From the NCBI GenBank assembly GCA_965200685.1, contig OZ241379.1:2480001-2544000 (forward strand): a DNA stretch of 64,000 nucleotides, read 5' to 3'. The notes under the pieces are model-generated. The model did not search any database. It saw nothing but the letters and a program-made list of their open reading frames with translations, and was not told the DNA's origin. This DNA is from Bin5 sp965200685. Its GTDB lineage: Bacteria > Chloroflexota > Anaerolineae > Caldilineales > Caldilineaceae. The position numbers and the translations under genes were made by a program. Of this stretch, positions 8,448 to 17,617 are shown piece by piece. Each line of letters opens with the position of its first letter. Within the stretch, counting starts at the first letter, position 1.

Positions 8448-9617
8448 ATGAAGATCCCCTTGAACGAACGCAAAATCAGTCTGGCAGCATCTATTTGGCT
8501 CGCTGTTGTTCTGGGCATCGGCCTCACCCGCCCCATGCCGACGACAAGGGACATACGGCTGTTGCCGGCAGACACGTATTTTGACAAGGTCTACGGTGCA
8601 TGGAAGGTGATTCTTGTCGCCAATCACTCGGGCCTCGACTATCAAGGCCTGTATATAGACGAGCCGGGACCGGCAGGAACATTTTCCCTACTCCTGCTGG
8701 ATGAGTGGTCGACCGATGACGACACCCATGTGGAGTGGGTTGACCTCCACATTCTGGAAACCCACGGCCTCAACCCATCCTATGAGCAGATTCGGGACGA
8801 ATGGGTGGATCATCTGAATCACGATATTTGGGTGTCCACCCGGCGCGCGCGAGACCTGATGGATGAGGGCTTCTTGCCGCCGCAGACGGGCAGCCCCCAG
8901 CTCAATCCCGATGGAGCCTGGTCGATTGGGGCCCAGTTGCAGACAGAACTGTTCGGGATGCTGGCCCCCGGGATGCCGGATGTCGCTGCATCCTATGCCG
9001 AGCGATTTGCCCGCATCACCAACAGCGGGCCAGCCGTGGAGGCCAGCATCTTTTACGCCACGCTCTACTGTCTAGCCTTCTTTGAAAACGATATCTCTAC
9101 GCTTATCGCCGCAGCTCGTCAACGTACAGCCGATGAAGCCATTATTGCGCCGATTGTTGATGACATTCTACACTGGCATGGGGAATACCCACAAGAGTGG
9201 CGCATGACCCGCCAACGGATTCGGGATGTATACGACACGGATCCGGAATGGTGGGCATCTCGAGTGAACTTCGCTGTTACGATAATGGCCCTACTATACG
9301 GAGAGAACGATATCTTCAAGACCATGGAGATCGCCGCTTTGGCCGGTTGGGATGCGGACAACAACATGACCACCGCGGCCGGGCTGTTAGGATTGATCTA
9401 CGGTTACGCCGGCCTACCGGAAGTTATCCGCACAAGCAGTGATGTGTACTTCAATGAAGATGTGACCGGCCACCTGCCCCGCTATGAAAGTGTTACGCAG
9501 ATCGCCCGCCAGACCCAACGCCTAACCGAGCAGATGATACGCCTGACTGGGGGGGCAACCCATGGAAATGTGTACCAGATTCCATATCATACCGTTCCCG
9601 GAACGAAACCACCCTGA
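8448..9617 (+). CDS. ADP-ribosylglycohydrolase family protein, probably membrane-anchored
   Basis: 389-aa protein of the DraG/ADP-ribosylglycohydrolase family, which removes ADP-ribose from proteins or small molecules using a binuclear metal centre. The N-terminal metal segment is WSTDDDTHVEW, the family entry segment is FDKVYGAW, and the C-terminal metal motif is GWDADNNMTTAAGLLGLIYG. I start it at ATG 8448 rather than 63 bp earlier, because this leaves a short basic start followed by an 18-residue hydrophobic stretch (SLAASIWLAVVLGIGL). That segment would act as a signal anchor, which is unusual since most family members are cytosolic. It stands alone, 37 bp before a glycosyltransferase. 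Confidence 0.82.
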   Translation: MKIPLNERKISLAASIWLAVVLGIGLTRPMPTTRDIRLLPADTYFDKVYGAWKVILVANHSGLDYQGLYIDEPGPAGTFSLLLLDEWSTDDDTHVEWVDLHILETHGLNPSYEQIRDEWVDHLNHDIWVSTRRARDLMDEGFLPPQTGSPQLNPDGAWSIGAQLQTELFGMLAPGMPDVAASYAERFARITNSGPAVEASIFYATLYCLAFFENDISTLIAAARQRTADEAIIAPIVDDILHWHGEYPQEWRMTRQRIRDVYDTDPEWWASRVNFAVTIMALLYGENDIFKTMEIAALAGWDADNNMTTAAGLLGLIYGYAGLPEVIRTSSDVYFNEDVTGHLPRYESVTQIARQTQRLTEQMIRLTGGATHGNVYQIPYHTVPGTKPP

Positions 9618-9654
9618 TCGAATTTTGTAACGGTTCTAGGGAGGCACCAAAAGA

Positions 9655-11124
9655 ATGCAAAGGATGAGGCCTAGGCACATGGGGGCTTTTCGCATAATGC
9701 ACATACCGCAGATGCCCTCGTTGATCCCCCTAACCCTATTTTGCCTCTCCTTGCTCGCCTATAGCGGCATGGTGTCCATGCAGTTCCGGCATGGAAAACT
9801 AGGCGAGCAGGTGGTGCTAGAATTTCTATACTGGTATGGGCTGGCGTTCGTCGGTTATGCTGGGGCAGTACTGTGGATGGAATGGCAGGGCAATGCCCCG
9901 CGCGGCTGGCTGTGGGGAGGAGGGTGCCTTTTCCGCCTTCTCCTGCTGCTGACAGTCCCTACCCTTTCGACGGATGTCTACCGCTATCTGTGGGACGGTC
10001 ATGTACTCCTCAACGGCGTTAGCCCCTATCGTTTTCCTATCAACGCAGCAGAATTAGATGGGCTGGATATCCCCATCCGCGCCTTGGCCAATCACACCTG
10101 GATGGCCAGTCCCTATATGCCGGTGGCCCAGTGGTTTTTTGCCGCTGTTGCCTTTTTCTTTCCTCTCAAGCCGGTCTCTCTCCAAATCGCTTCCATTCTA
10201 TTTGACCTGACAACCGCGCTGCTCTTAGTACGGCTACTAGCCCTCGCGCGTCTGCCCCAACATCGCTTGCTTCTTTATCTGTGGAACCCTCTTGTAGTCG
10301 TCGAAGTCGCGCATGGCGCGCATGTGGATGCATGGATGGTTGTATTGATGATGGCGGCTGTCACTGCTATGGCCTATAAATTGCAGGCGCGGGTCCCTGG
10401 TATTGCGCTGCGCGCTGTGCTTTCGCCAGTTCTCCTGGCCCTCGCCACGCTCACAAAACTGCTCCCCATCCTCCTGACGCCGGTCGTATGGTGGCGGTGG
10501 AGTTGGAGACAGCGTCTTGTGTACGCAGTATTGACAGTCGGACTGCTGTTGCCACAGGGCCTGCAGGCGGGCTGGGGCCTGAGCGGCACCCTAGACGGGC
10601 GCGGGCTGTTCGGCGCGCTACGCATCTACAGAGACCGCTGGAACTTCAACAGCGGGCTGTTTCACTGGCTGGAAAGATGGCTCATGGATGTCGGCGTTGC
10701 CAACTATCACGAATGGGCTAGGGAGACCGTCCTAGGGATTCTGACCGCCCTGTTGCTGTGGGTGTGGTTGCAAGCTCGCCGGGACCGGCACGACCTACGG
10801 GCAACCCTACGTTGGCTGGCCGTGCCACTGGCCGGCTACGTCCTCCTAACAACCACTGTCCACCCTTGGTATCTGCTGATTCTTCTGCCCTTCATTCCCC
10901 TGCTGACGCCGGGGCCAGACGAGCCGCCCCAATTCTGGCTATGGGCCTCTCCTTGGTTGTGGCTCAGCGGCACACTTACCCTATCCTACATTACCTACAT
11001 CGATCCCAACAACCTACGGGAGTTTGAATGGGTACGCCACTGGGAGTATCTGCCGACCCTCTGCCTCACCGTTCTCGCGCTGGTGAGTCATACAGTGCAG
11101 AGAACCCTACTTCGTAGCACCTGA
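9655..11124 (+). CDS. GT-C fold polyprenyl-phosphate mannosyltransferase-like membrane protein
   Basis: 489-aa integral membrane protein with about ten or more hydrophobic helices. The loop after the early helices reads STDVYRYLWDGHVLLNG followed by SPYRFP, the acidic D-x-YRYLWDG signature of bacterial GT-C mannosyltransferases that use polyprenyl-phosphate sugars. GGGAGG lies about 11 bases before ATG 9655. It probably transfers a hexose to a glycolipid or wall polymer on the outer face of the membrane. It converges with another GT-C gene, with only 2 bp between the stops. Confidence 0.8.
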   Translation: MQRMRPRHMGAFRIMHIPQMPSLIPLTLFCLSLLAYSGMVSMQFRHGKLGEQVVLEFLYWYGLAFVGYAGAVLWMEWQGNAPRGWLWGGGCLFRLLLLLTVPTLSTDVYRYLWDGHVLLNGVSPYRFPINAAELDGLDIPIRALANHTWMASPYMPVAQWFFAAVAFFFPLKPVSLQIASILFDLTTALLLVRLLALARLPQHRLLLYLWNPLVVVEVAHGAHVDAWMVVLMMAAVTAMAYKLQARVPGIALRAVLSPVLLALATLTKLLPILLTPVVWWRWSWRQRLVYAVLTVGLLLPQGLQAGWGLSGTLDGRGLFGALRIYRDRWNFNSGLFHWLERWLMDVGVANYHEWARETVLGILTALLLWVWLQARRDRHDLRATLRWLAVPLAGYVLLTTTVHPWYLLILLPFIPLLTPGPDEPPQFWLWASPWLWLSGTLTLSYITYIDPNNLREFEWVRHWEYLPTLCLTVLALVSHTVQRTLLRST

Positions 11125-11126
11125 CG

Positions 11127-12701
11127 CTACTCCTTGCTGTTCGCGTTATAACGGATGACCTGCAAGCCCACAAATTCGCTGCGTCCCGTTTCACGTAGAG
11201 CCTTGGCCATCTCTCTAGGGATAATTTGGGCGGGGTCTGTGTACCAGTCATGAGAATAGACCAGCCAAACCTGCTCGCGCCCACGAATCAGTTGATGGAG
11301 GTACGACACCTCCGTTTCGGTCATCTTCGGCTCTAATTCCTCCCGCTCAAACATGTCCACCGGCAGGCCTCGTAGCTCTGTGTTTAGAGCGAAATGCCGA
11401 TAGTAATATTCAAAGGGAATCTGCACCCAAGAAGCGTTGAAGAGGATAAGGTCTCCTGGCTGCACGTGTTCGGCTACATGGGCGGCGGCCTGATCCCAGC
11501 CCTCTTTCTGGAACCAGAAGTAGTAGCCGTTGAGGGAGAGCCCGCTCAGGGTAAGGATGATGAGCATGAAAACCATCTGCACACCCGATTTCACTATGCC
11601 TACGGTCTTTGTTGACAACACTTGGTGGGCCAAGGTACGGATGCCGGCAGCAACCAACAGACAATAAGGCAGTGTTGTCCAGATGAGTGTATGTTCATAG
11701 TAGATTGGCCGGCGTAAGCTGACCATGAGAGCGATGATATGGGGGAGTAAGAACAGACTGACCAGCAGCGTCCTACGCTTGGACACAGAACAACCTAGCA
11801 GCCCGATTATGCTCAAAATCGGATAGGCCCACAGCCTCACAGGGGCCAGGGGTACGTCCGGCCAAAAGACAAAATGGTCCGGCAAAAAGGCAAAATGAAA
11901 GCTGCGGAATGTATTCATCACCAGATCTGGCCAAGGTGGCCAGATCCAGAACTCACGGTCCACGCCGATCACTTGGATGACAAATGGCACGGCCCAGGGC
12001 AACCACAGCAGTAGGGCAAGCCCCTGAAATTTCAGCCACCGCATCCAAAATGGAGAGAGAACCCTTTTCCCCTGCAAAAACATGATCCCCATGGCCACAT
12101 TCAGGGCCAGCGGCAGATAGACCGCCGCAGTATTGTGGGTAAGCATCGCTAGAGACTGGGAGATAGCCAAGCCGACCCAGTCTCGACTGCTCTGCTCTCG
12201 AGTCGTCAGCAGACGGGCAAGGAAAAATAGAACGCACGCCACCTCCAACGTCAACAACGCGTACATGCGGGTCTCTTGGGCGTAGCGCACATGGAAGGGT
12301 GATACGGACAAAATGATTACCGCAATCATCGCCACCGGCCGATCCACTAGACGGCGAGCCGCAGCATAGAAGACAAGCACAGTCAACGCGGAGGCCAACC
12401 CGGAAAGGATACGCACAGTGCCCTGCAGATCACCGAACAGCCCGATCCAGAAGTGTAGAAGGTTGTAGTATAGGGGTGGATGTTGGTCGATGCGGATCAG
12501 CCAACCCCAGATTTCCCACAGGCTGTGGTGCGCGATCCAGATACTGAATGCCTCATCCAACCAGAGGGTCTTTTCAGCGACCCGATAAAAGCGCAGACAT
12601 GTGGCGACGACAAAGACTGCGCCAATGAACAGCCATTCGCCCTTTACAGTCTGAATGCGCGCGGTGGAGTCATGTTGGCCATGGGCGAACGCTGTATTCA
12701 T
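11127..12701 (-). CDS. GT-C glycosyltransferase, ArnT/PMT family
   Basis: 524-aa polytopic membrane protein. After the first helix it carries LWLDEAFSIWIAHHS and then RIDQHPPLYYNLLHFW, the catalytic acidic loop and H-x-PLYY motif of the ArnT/protein-mannosyltransferase superfamily. Many helices follow, and a C-terminal soluble part of about 110 residues contains WYTDPAQIIP. It should use a lipid-phosphate sugar donor; the acceptor is unknown. The start is ATG 12701 with only a weak ribosome site. Confidence 0.8.
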   Translation of the reverse strand: MNTAFAHGQHDSTARIQTVKGEWLFIGAVFVVATCLRFYRVAEKTLWLDEAFSIWIAHHSLWEIWGWLIRIDQHPPLYYNLLHFWIGLFGDLQGTVRILSGLASALTVLVFYAAARRLVDRPVAMIAVIILSVSPFHVRYAQETRMYALLTLEVACVLFFLARLLTTREQSSRDWVGLAISQSLAMLTHNTAAVYLPLALNVAMGIMFLQGKRVLSPFWMRWLKFQGLALLLWLPWAVPFVIQVIGVDREFWIWPPWPDLVMNTFRSFHFAFLPDHFVFWPDVPLAPVRLWAYPILSIIGLLGCSVSKRRTLLVSLFLLPHIIALMVSLRRPIYYEHTLIWTTLPYCLLVAAGIRTLAHQVLSTKTVGIVKSGVQMVFMLIILTLSGLSLNGYYFWFQKEGWDQAAAHVAEHVQPGDLILFNASWVQIPFEYYYRHFALNTELRGLPVDMFEREELEPKMTETEVSYLHQLIRGREQVWLVYSHDWYTDPAQIIPREMAKALRETGRSEFVGLQVIRYNANSKE

Positions 12702-12776
12702 ATTCTCATTATGACACGAACCACGCTAGAACTCAACTGCTATGACTTTCCATAAATGTTTTGAGATTGCATAGGA

Positions 12777-14756
12777 ATGCAGGCCCATATACAATGCAGC
12801 AGACCGAGACGACACTTGCTGTGGCTTGTACTGGCCATTGCACTAGCCGATGAGATCGCGATGGTTTCCATACTTCAGCTCAAAGACAATGCCCGCTGGC
12901 GACAACGCTTCCGTACTTCGGTTCTCCACTACGCGTACGTGGCCCCCGCAAATCCATCCAAAGGGATTGTGCATGCCAGTTGGGATGACCCACAATCCCA
13001 AGTGTACGCTTGGGAGATTCCCTCTGGCACATTGCGCCAGCTGACACAGAAGGACGGAGGAATTTCCTATGGATGGCTAGGACCGGCCGGAGATTTCCTT
13101 TACTTTCTGCAGGACCAAAAGGGCAGTGAAATCGGTCATATCGCCCGCATCCCCTTTGAGGGCGGATCCCCTCAGGACCTCACACCCAATCTATCCCCCT
13201 ACACCCTGCGGGGCTTTGACATCAGCCGCCGGGGCAACCGGCTGGCCTTTGATGCGGTCAATGAAAACGGCTACCGTTTTTACTGCTTGGACCTACACGC
13301 GGATGGGTCCTGGGGAGCACCTCAACTCATTTACGAGACCGTACAGGAAACGTGGGCCTGTCATCTGTCCTACGATGGTGGCCTGTTAGCGATCAAATCA
13401 ACAGACCGGGCCCCAGGCAGCCGTCGCTATAGCATCCTCGTCTTCAACACACAGAGCGGCCACCAGATCGCCGAACTGTGGGACGGTTTCAACAATAGCG
13501 TGGAGCCGGTGCAGTTTGCGCCCCTGCCAGATGATGAGCGTCTGCTCGCCACCTCAACGGTTCACGGCTTCCTGCGCCCACTCCTGTGGGACCCTTGTAC
13601 GGCTGAACGGGTAGATCTTCCCCTGCCGGAAACAAGCGGTGCTGTTGTGCCTCTGGACTGGGCAGCAGATGGCGCGCGATTGCTCATGCGGGGGGGCCAG
13701 CAGGGACTGTTCGTATACGATTTGACTGCCAATTCACTGGGTACACTGACCCAACCAGCGGGCACTTTTCGCGGCCGGACCGGCCCGTTCCATACAGGCA
13801 CAGCCGGCTCTTTCTTTGGCCCAGACGGCACAATCTGGGCCCAGTGGAGTGACGCTACACAGCCGCCCCAACTGTTAGCCCTGACAGCGGACGCAACACC
13901 CCGGTCCGTATTGCCCGTTCCCCCCTGTCCGGTAGGCCAACCTTGGCGTTCTGTCAATTTTCCCTCCTCCGATGGCATTTCTGTGCAGGCCTGGTTGGGA
14001 TTGCCGGCCGGCGCAAATACAGCCGACGGCCCCTTTCCCACAATCCTACATGTCCATGGTGGGCCAAGCGGGGCCGTATCCAATGCGTTCGATGCCTCCA
14101 GCCAAACCTGGCTAGATCACGGCTTTGCCTATCTGACCGTGAACTACCGGGGGTCTACCGGCTTTGGCCGGGCATTTCAGGAGAAGATCAACGGCGATGT
14201 CGGCCACTGGGAGTTAGAAGATATGCTGGCTGCCCGGCACTGGCTGCTTCAGCAGGGGGTCGCCGACCCTCAGGCAATTCTGCTGGAGGGCGGATCTTAC
14301 GGCGGTTTTCTGACCATTTGGGCACTTTCACAAAACCCGAACCTATGGGCCGGCGGCATCGCGCCTGTGGCAATTGTGGATTGGACAATGAACTACGAAG
14401 ACTCCTCCGCTGCGATGCAGGGCTGGGCGCGGATGATCTTCGGTGGCTCGCCCCAAGAGAAACCAGAACTGTACCGGCAGTGCTCTCCGCTCACCCACGC
14501 GGCAGCCATCCAGGCCCCACTGCTGATCTTCCAAGGACGTTACGATAGCCGCGCCACCCCTCGTCAGATGAAAGTTTTCGAGGAGAGAATGCAGGAATTG
14601 GGAAAGGACTGTACAGTCATCTGGACCGATGCAGGCCATGGGACCGCTAGCACCGCCTCCGCCGAGCATAGGCAGGAAGCACATCTAAGATTTGCCTACC
14701 GGGTATTGGGATTGCCGCCGTCACATGATACACGCCACCTGCAGCCTACCAACTAA
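12777..14756 (+). CDS. S9 family peptidase (prolyl oligopeptidase / acylaminoacyl peptidase type)
   Basis: 659-aa serine peptidase. Residues about 50-370 form a beta-propeller with repeated blade segments that gates access, followed by an alpha/beta-hydrolase domain. The catalytic triad is visible: S507 in EGGSYGGF, D590 in GRYDSRAT and H621 in DAGHGTAS, with the oxyanion segment HVHGGPSG. A hydrophobic stretch follows the first 12 residues (LLWLVLAIALADEIAMVSI), so the protein may be membrane-anchored; a second in-frame ATG at 12861 is possible. The family cleaves short peptides. No operon partner is apparent. Confidence 0.9.
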   Translation: MQAHIQCSRPRRHLLWLVLAIALADEIAMVSILQLKDNARWRQRFRTSVLHYAYVAPANPSKGIVHASWDDPQSQVYAWEIPSGTLRQLTQKDGGISYGWLGPAGDFLYFLQDQKGSEIGHIARIPFEGGSPQDLTPNLSPYTLRGFDISRRGNRLAFDAVNENGYRFYCLDLHADGSWGAPQLIYETVQETWACHLSYDGGLLAIKSTDRAPGSRRYSILVFNTQSGHQIAELWDGFNNSVEPVQFAPLPDDERLLATSTVHGFLRPLLWDPCTAERVDLPLPETSGAVVPLDWAADGARLLMRGGQQGLFVYDLTANSLGTLTQPAGTFRGRTGPFHTGTAGSFFGPDGTIWAQWSDATQPPQLLALTADATPRSVLPVPPCPVGQPWRSVNFPSSDGISVQAWLGLPAGANTADGPFPTILHVHGGPSGAVSNAFDASSQTWLDHGFAYLTVNYRGSTGFGRAFQEKINGDVGHWELEDMLAARHWLLQQGVADPQAILLEGGSYGGFLTIWALSQNPNLWAGGIAPVAIVDWTMNYEDSSAAMQGWARMIFGGSPQEKPELYRQCSPLTHAAAIQAPLLIFQGRYDSRATPRQMKVFEERMQELGKDCTVIWTDAGHGTASTASAEHRQEAHLRFAYRVLGLPPSHDTRHLQPTN

Positions 14757-14798
14757 AGCAATTTGCGTTTCTCAATCAATGTAATTCGACTTCCTCCT

Positions 14799-14843
14799 TG
14801 CAGTGGCCTGTGCTCCTGCTGTTTGACTGACCACTAGCCAGTG
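14799..14843. repeat. Dispersed repeat copy
   Basis: TGCAGTGGCCTGTG, then a spacer, then GACCACTAGCCAGTG. It matches the 6071-6103 copy on the left arm and lies between the S9 peptidase and the MFS gene. Confidence 0.65.
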
Positions 14844-14877
14844 CTTGTTCACCGGTATTCGGAGATGTGACGCCCCC

Positions 14878-16131
14878 ATGGCAGATTTTATCCTAAACCG
14901 CTTTCGGAATCCTACAGGTATCTTGGCTTCCCTTGCCATCCTTGACTACCGCCTGCTCCTGAGTTCAAATACGCTCTGGTGGCAGGCTCTGTATATGGAG
15001 ATGATCGTTCTCGGCTGGCTGGTCCTAGAGCGGACAGACTCCGCCGGCCTCGTGGGGCTGGTCGGCTTCTGCCGCTCAATTCCGGTCCTATTTGTGGGTG
15101 GATTTGGCGGTATGCTGGCAGACCGAATCGGCCGGCGTTTGCTGATTATCATTGCACAAACAGTAACGCTTTGCATGTACGTGATAGTGGTGCTGCTGCT
15201 GGCAACAGGCTTGCTGACCCTGTGGCATCTGGTGGTCGTCGCCCTGCTGCTGGGCAGTGCTTGGGCAACGGACTGGCCGACCCGCCGGGCCCTAGTGCCA
15301 GACCTAGTGGGCCGTTCCCGCACAGTAGATGCCTTGCTGCTGGAAAATCTAGGCCAGGGCATCGCTCGTACTATCGGGCCGTTCATTGCCGGCTTTGTGA
15401 TCGATGCTTTCGCTGCCCTAGGCTGTTTCTTGGTATTGAGTGGCTTGGCAGCCATATCTCTGTTGCTCCTACATGCCCTCTCCCAGAAGCCGATTCCCCG
15501 TACATCAAACCCATCTAAAGCATCGCCCCTAGCACAGATGCGGGCCGGCCTACATTATGTACGCCACAACCAGCCGATTCTAGCTGTAGTTTTTATCACA
15601 ATGATTATGAACATGCTGATCTTTCCCTATATGACTCTGCTGCCGGTCTTCGCTAGGGATGTGTTGCAGCAGGGGCCGGTAGGCCTCGGTTATCTGGGCA
15701 CGGCCGCAGGCATCGGTAGTTTCAGCGGGTTGTACCTGATCACCCGTGTGCGGCATTCTGCCAGCCCCGGCTGGATCTTTCTGATTGGCACCTTCGGCCA
15801 ATGCCTCGCATTGCTAGTCTTCACAACCAGTTCAATTTTTCCTGTATCTTGGGGATTGTTGGTAGTGGTAGGGATCGGCCATGCCTGCTTCGGGATTATG
15901 CAAAGCTCAATTGTGCTGTTAGCTGCCACGGACGAAATGCGTAGCCAAGCGATGGGTGCCATCGCTGTTGCGATTGGCGCAGGGCCTTTTGGCAGGCTCC
16001 AGACAGGCCTGTTGGCCGAGGCGTTCGGTGCCCCCCTAGCTGTCGGCGGGGGAGCTGTGGTAGCAGCCCTGCTGGTGGTCGCCGTGGCCATAAGTCTGCC
16101 GGGACTACGCCAAATCCCCGGCACATTTTGA
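14878..16131 (+). CDS. MFS transporter, EntS-like exporter family
   Basis: 417-aa major facilitator with 12 predicted helices. The loop between helices 2 and 3 reads GGMLADRIGRRLLIII, the A-motif of drug and siderophore exporters (G-x-LADR-x-GRR). The middle linker (LSQKPIPRTSNPSKAS) and the LLPVFARDVLQQGPVGLGYL segment are typical of EntS/MFS_3 proteins. I used ATG 14878 (MADFILNRF), which matches family N-termini, rather than an ATG 33 bp upstream. Substrate unknown. It converges with the BtrH-like gene. Confidence 0.87.
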   Translation: MADFILNRFRNPTGILASLAILDYRLLLSSNTLWWQALYMEMIVLGWLVLERTDSAGLVGLVGFCRSIPVLFVGGFGGMLADRIGRRLLIIIAQTVTLCMYVIVVLLLATGLLTLWHLVVVALLLGSAWATDWPTRRALVPDLVGRSRTVDALLLENLGQGIARTIGPFIAGFVIDAFAALGCFLVLSGLAAISLLLLHALSQKPIPRTSNPSKASPLAQMRAGLHYVRHNQPILAVVFITMIMNMLIFPYMTLLPVFARDVLQQGPVGLGYLGTAAGIGSFSGLYLITRVRHSASPGWIFLIGTFGQCLALLVFTTSSIFPVSWGLLVVVGIGHACFGIMQSSIVLLAATDEMRSQAMGAIAVAIGAGPFGRLQTGLLAEAFGAPLAVGGGAVVAALLVVAVAISLPGLRQIPGTF

Positions 16132-16191
16132 ACTGCCGGGGACTTTTCAAAACCAGGGGAGAGTCGGTTGCTCTCCACGCGCCGCGAATCA

Positions 16192-17406
16192 CTAGGGCAC
16201 TGTGGCCATCGTCTCTTTCATCACCGCAATCGCCGGCTCTTCAATATCCCGCACACGCAGGACGTGTTCAGCAATGCGCGCCCGGTAGGCTGTCACCTCT
16301 GCATCCGTGAGGGGGAAGTCTGTCTCCATCTGCCGACGAATCTCAATCAGGCGTTCAGCATTGGCCTTGCCCTCTGCCAAGGCCGCATTGCCTTGCTCCA
16401 AAAAGAGCCGCTGATTGCACAGCATCCGTTCCCGCGCTTCTGCCCAGACCGGCACGCTGTCCGCTAATAGGATCTGGCTCAGCTCATCCCAGGCCTGGGC
16501 ACTGCGTCGAAACTGCGCGGCCGCCTCCCGCAAGAGCGGTTTCTCCAAGAGAACCGCGGCCTCGTCCAAAAAATCTGCGTATCGATCCCGCTCGGCATAG
16601 CCTTCTTTGCCGAAGATATTGATGTCCGTAAAGACCGACTCCAACCCGGCGTACATCTTTCTACCTGCCGGGAACTCTTTGGCCCAACTACTTCGCCTGC
16701 GAGGGTTACAGAGATCATCGGCCCAGCGTTGGTAGGCAGCAAATCCGAAGTTGTGACGTGCCCCTTTCGGCGGCTTTTCCGTGTATAATCTGATGCAGTC
16801 CCTGATGCCCATCTGCACAGCCATGGGCAACTTCTCCGGGTCCGGCATATCCAGCGTTACAATGCGGTACTTTGTTTTCTTCACCCTGGCTCGTGCCGCG
16901 GCCAACTCTGCCATGGAGACGGTCAAGGGTACCCGTGCCCGGTCCGCAATTGAGACAATATCAGCGTCCGCGTCGTAGCCGAAGACGATGACAGGCAGCA
17001 TATGCCAGATATCCCATTCATATGGTTGCGGATCATAGGGCAGACGAAATACATCCACCCAAGTGATGGCAGGGGTGCCATCGGTCAGGACATCAACGAG
17101 ATTCGCAACAGCTTTGTCCGCGCTCGCTGTCTGGCGTATCTCCTGCACTGCACCTAGCCTCTGGAGCATCGTCTCCATTGGGTCGAACGTGTTGCGGGTG
17201 AGGATACGGGCGTGCGGGTCGTAGCCTTTATAGGCGAAGACGAAGTAGCCCATCACCACGCCGCCGCTGATGCCCATCAGCAGAGCTTCTGAATAGGGTT
17301 GACCTGTATGTGGTGCTTTCACACCGCAGTAGTCATAGTAGTTGCGAACCGTGCCCGTCTCCCAGTGGATGCCGTCGAACTGACGGTAGTTCTGTAGGAT
17401 CGACAT
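16192..17406 (-). CDS. BtrH N-terminal domain / DUF4872-type protein
   Basis: 404-aa protein resembling the BtrH_N-DUF4872 family: a papain-like N-terminal domain (GIHWETGTVRN, then SEALLMGISGGVVMGYF) and a helical C-terminal domain. BtrH itself transfers an acyl side chain from a carrier protein to ribostamycin and uses a cysteine after the first histidine. Here that position appears to be tryptophan (HWET), so the classic nucleophile looks absent. The start at ATG 17406 has a strong AAGGAGG. There is no antibiotic pathway nearby, so function is open. Confidence 0.68.
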   Translation of the reverse strand: MSILQNYRQFDGIHWETGTVRNYYDYCGVKAPHTGQPYSEALLMGISGGVVMGYFVFAYKGYDPHARILTRNTFDPMETMLQRLGAVQEIRQTASADKAVANLVDVLTDGTPAITWVDVFRLPYDPQPYEWDIWHMLPVIVFGYDADADIVSIADRARVPLTVSMAELAAARARVKKTKYRIVTLDMPDPEKLPMAVQMGIRDCIRLYTEKPPKGARHNFGFAAYQRWADDLCNPRRRSSWAKEFPAGRKMYAGLESVFTDINIFGKEGYAERDRYADFLDEAAVLLEKPLLREAAAQFRRSAQAWDELSQILLADSVPVWAEARERMLCNQRLFLEQGNAALAEGKANAERLIEIRRQMETDFPLTDAEVTAYRARIAEHVLRVRDIEEPAIAVMKETMATVP

Positions 17407-17617
17407 GTCTGCCCTCCTTATGCGTTCAGTGGATAACGACAGCCCTATGGTACATGATTTCGGGACATTGATGGTGAAAAAGAGACATAGTCGTCACGAT
17501 TTGCGCGTGACCCGCCAACGAGTAGCATCGTTCGGGAAGCTATGCCAAGCGAGGAAATAAAGCCAGAGGAGTTATGCGACTAGGTCATGAGACAGCACAG
17601 GATATCATTGATACGCA

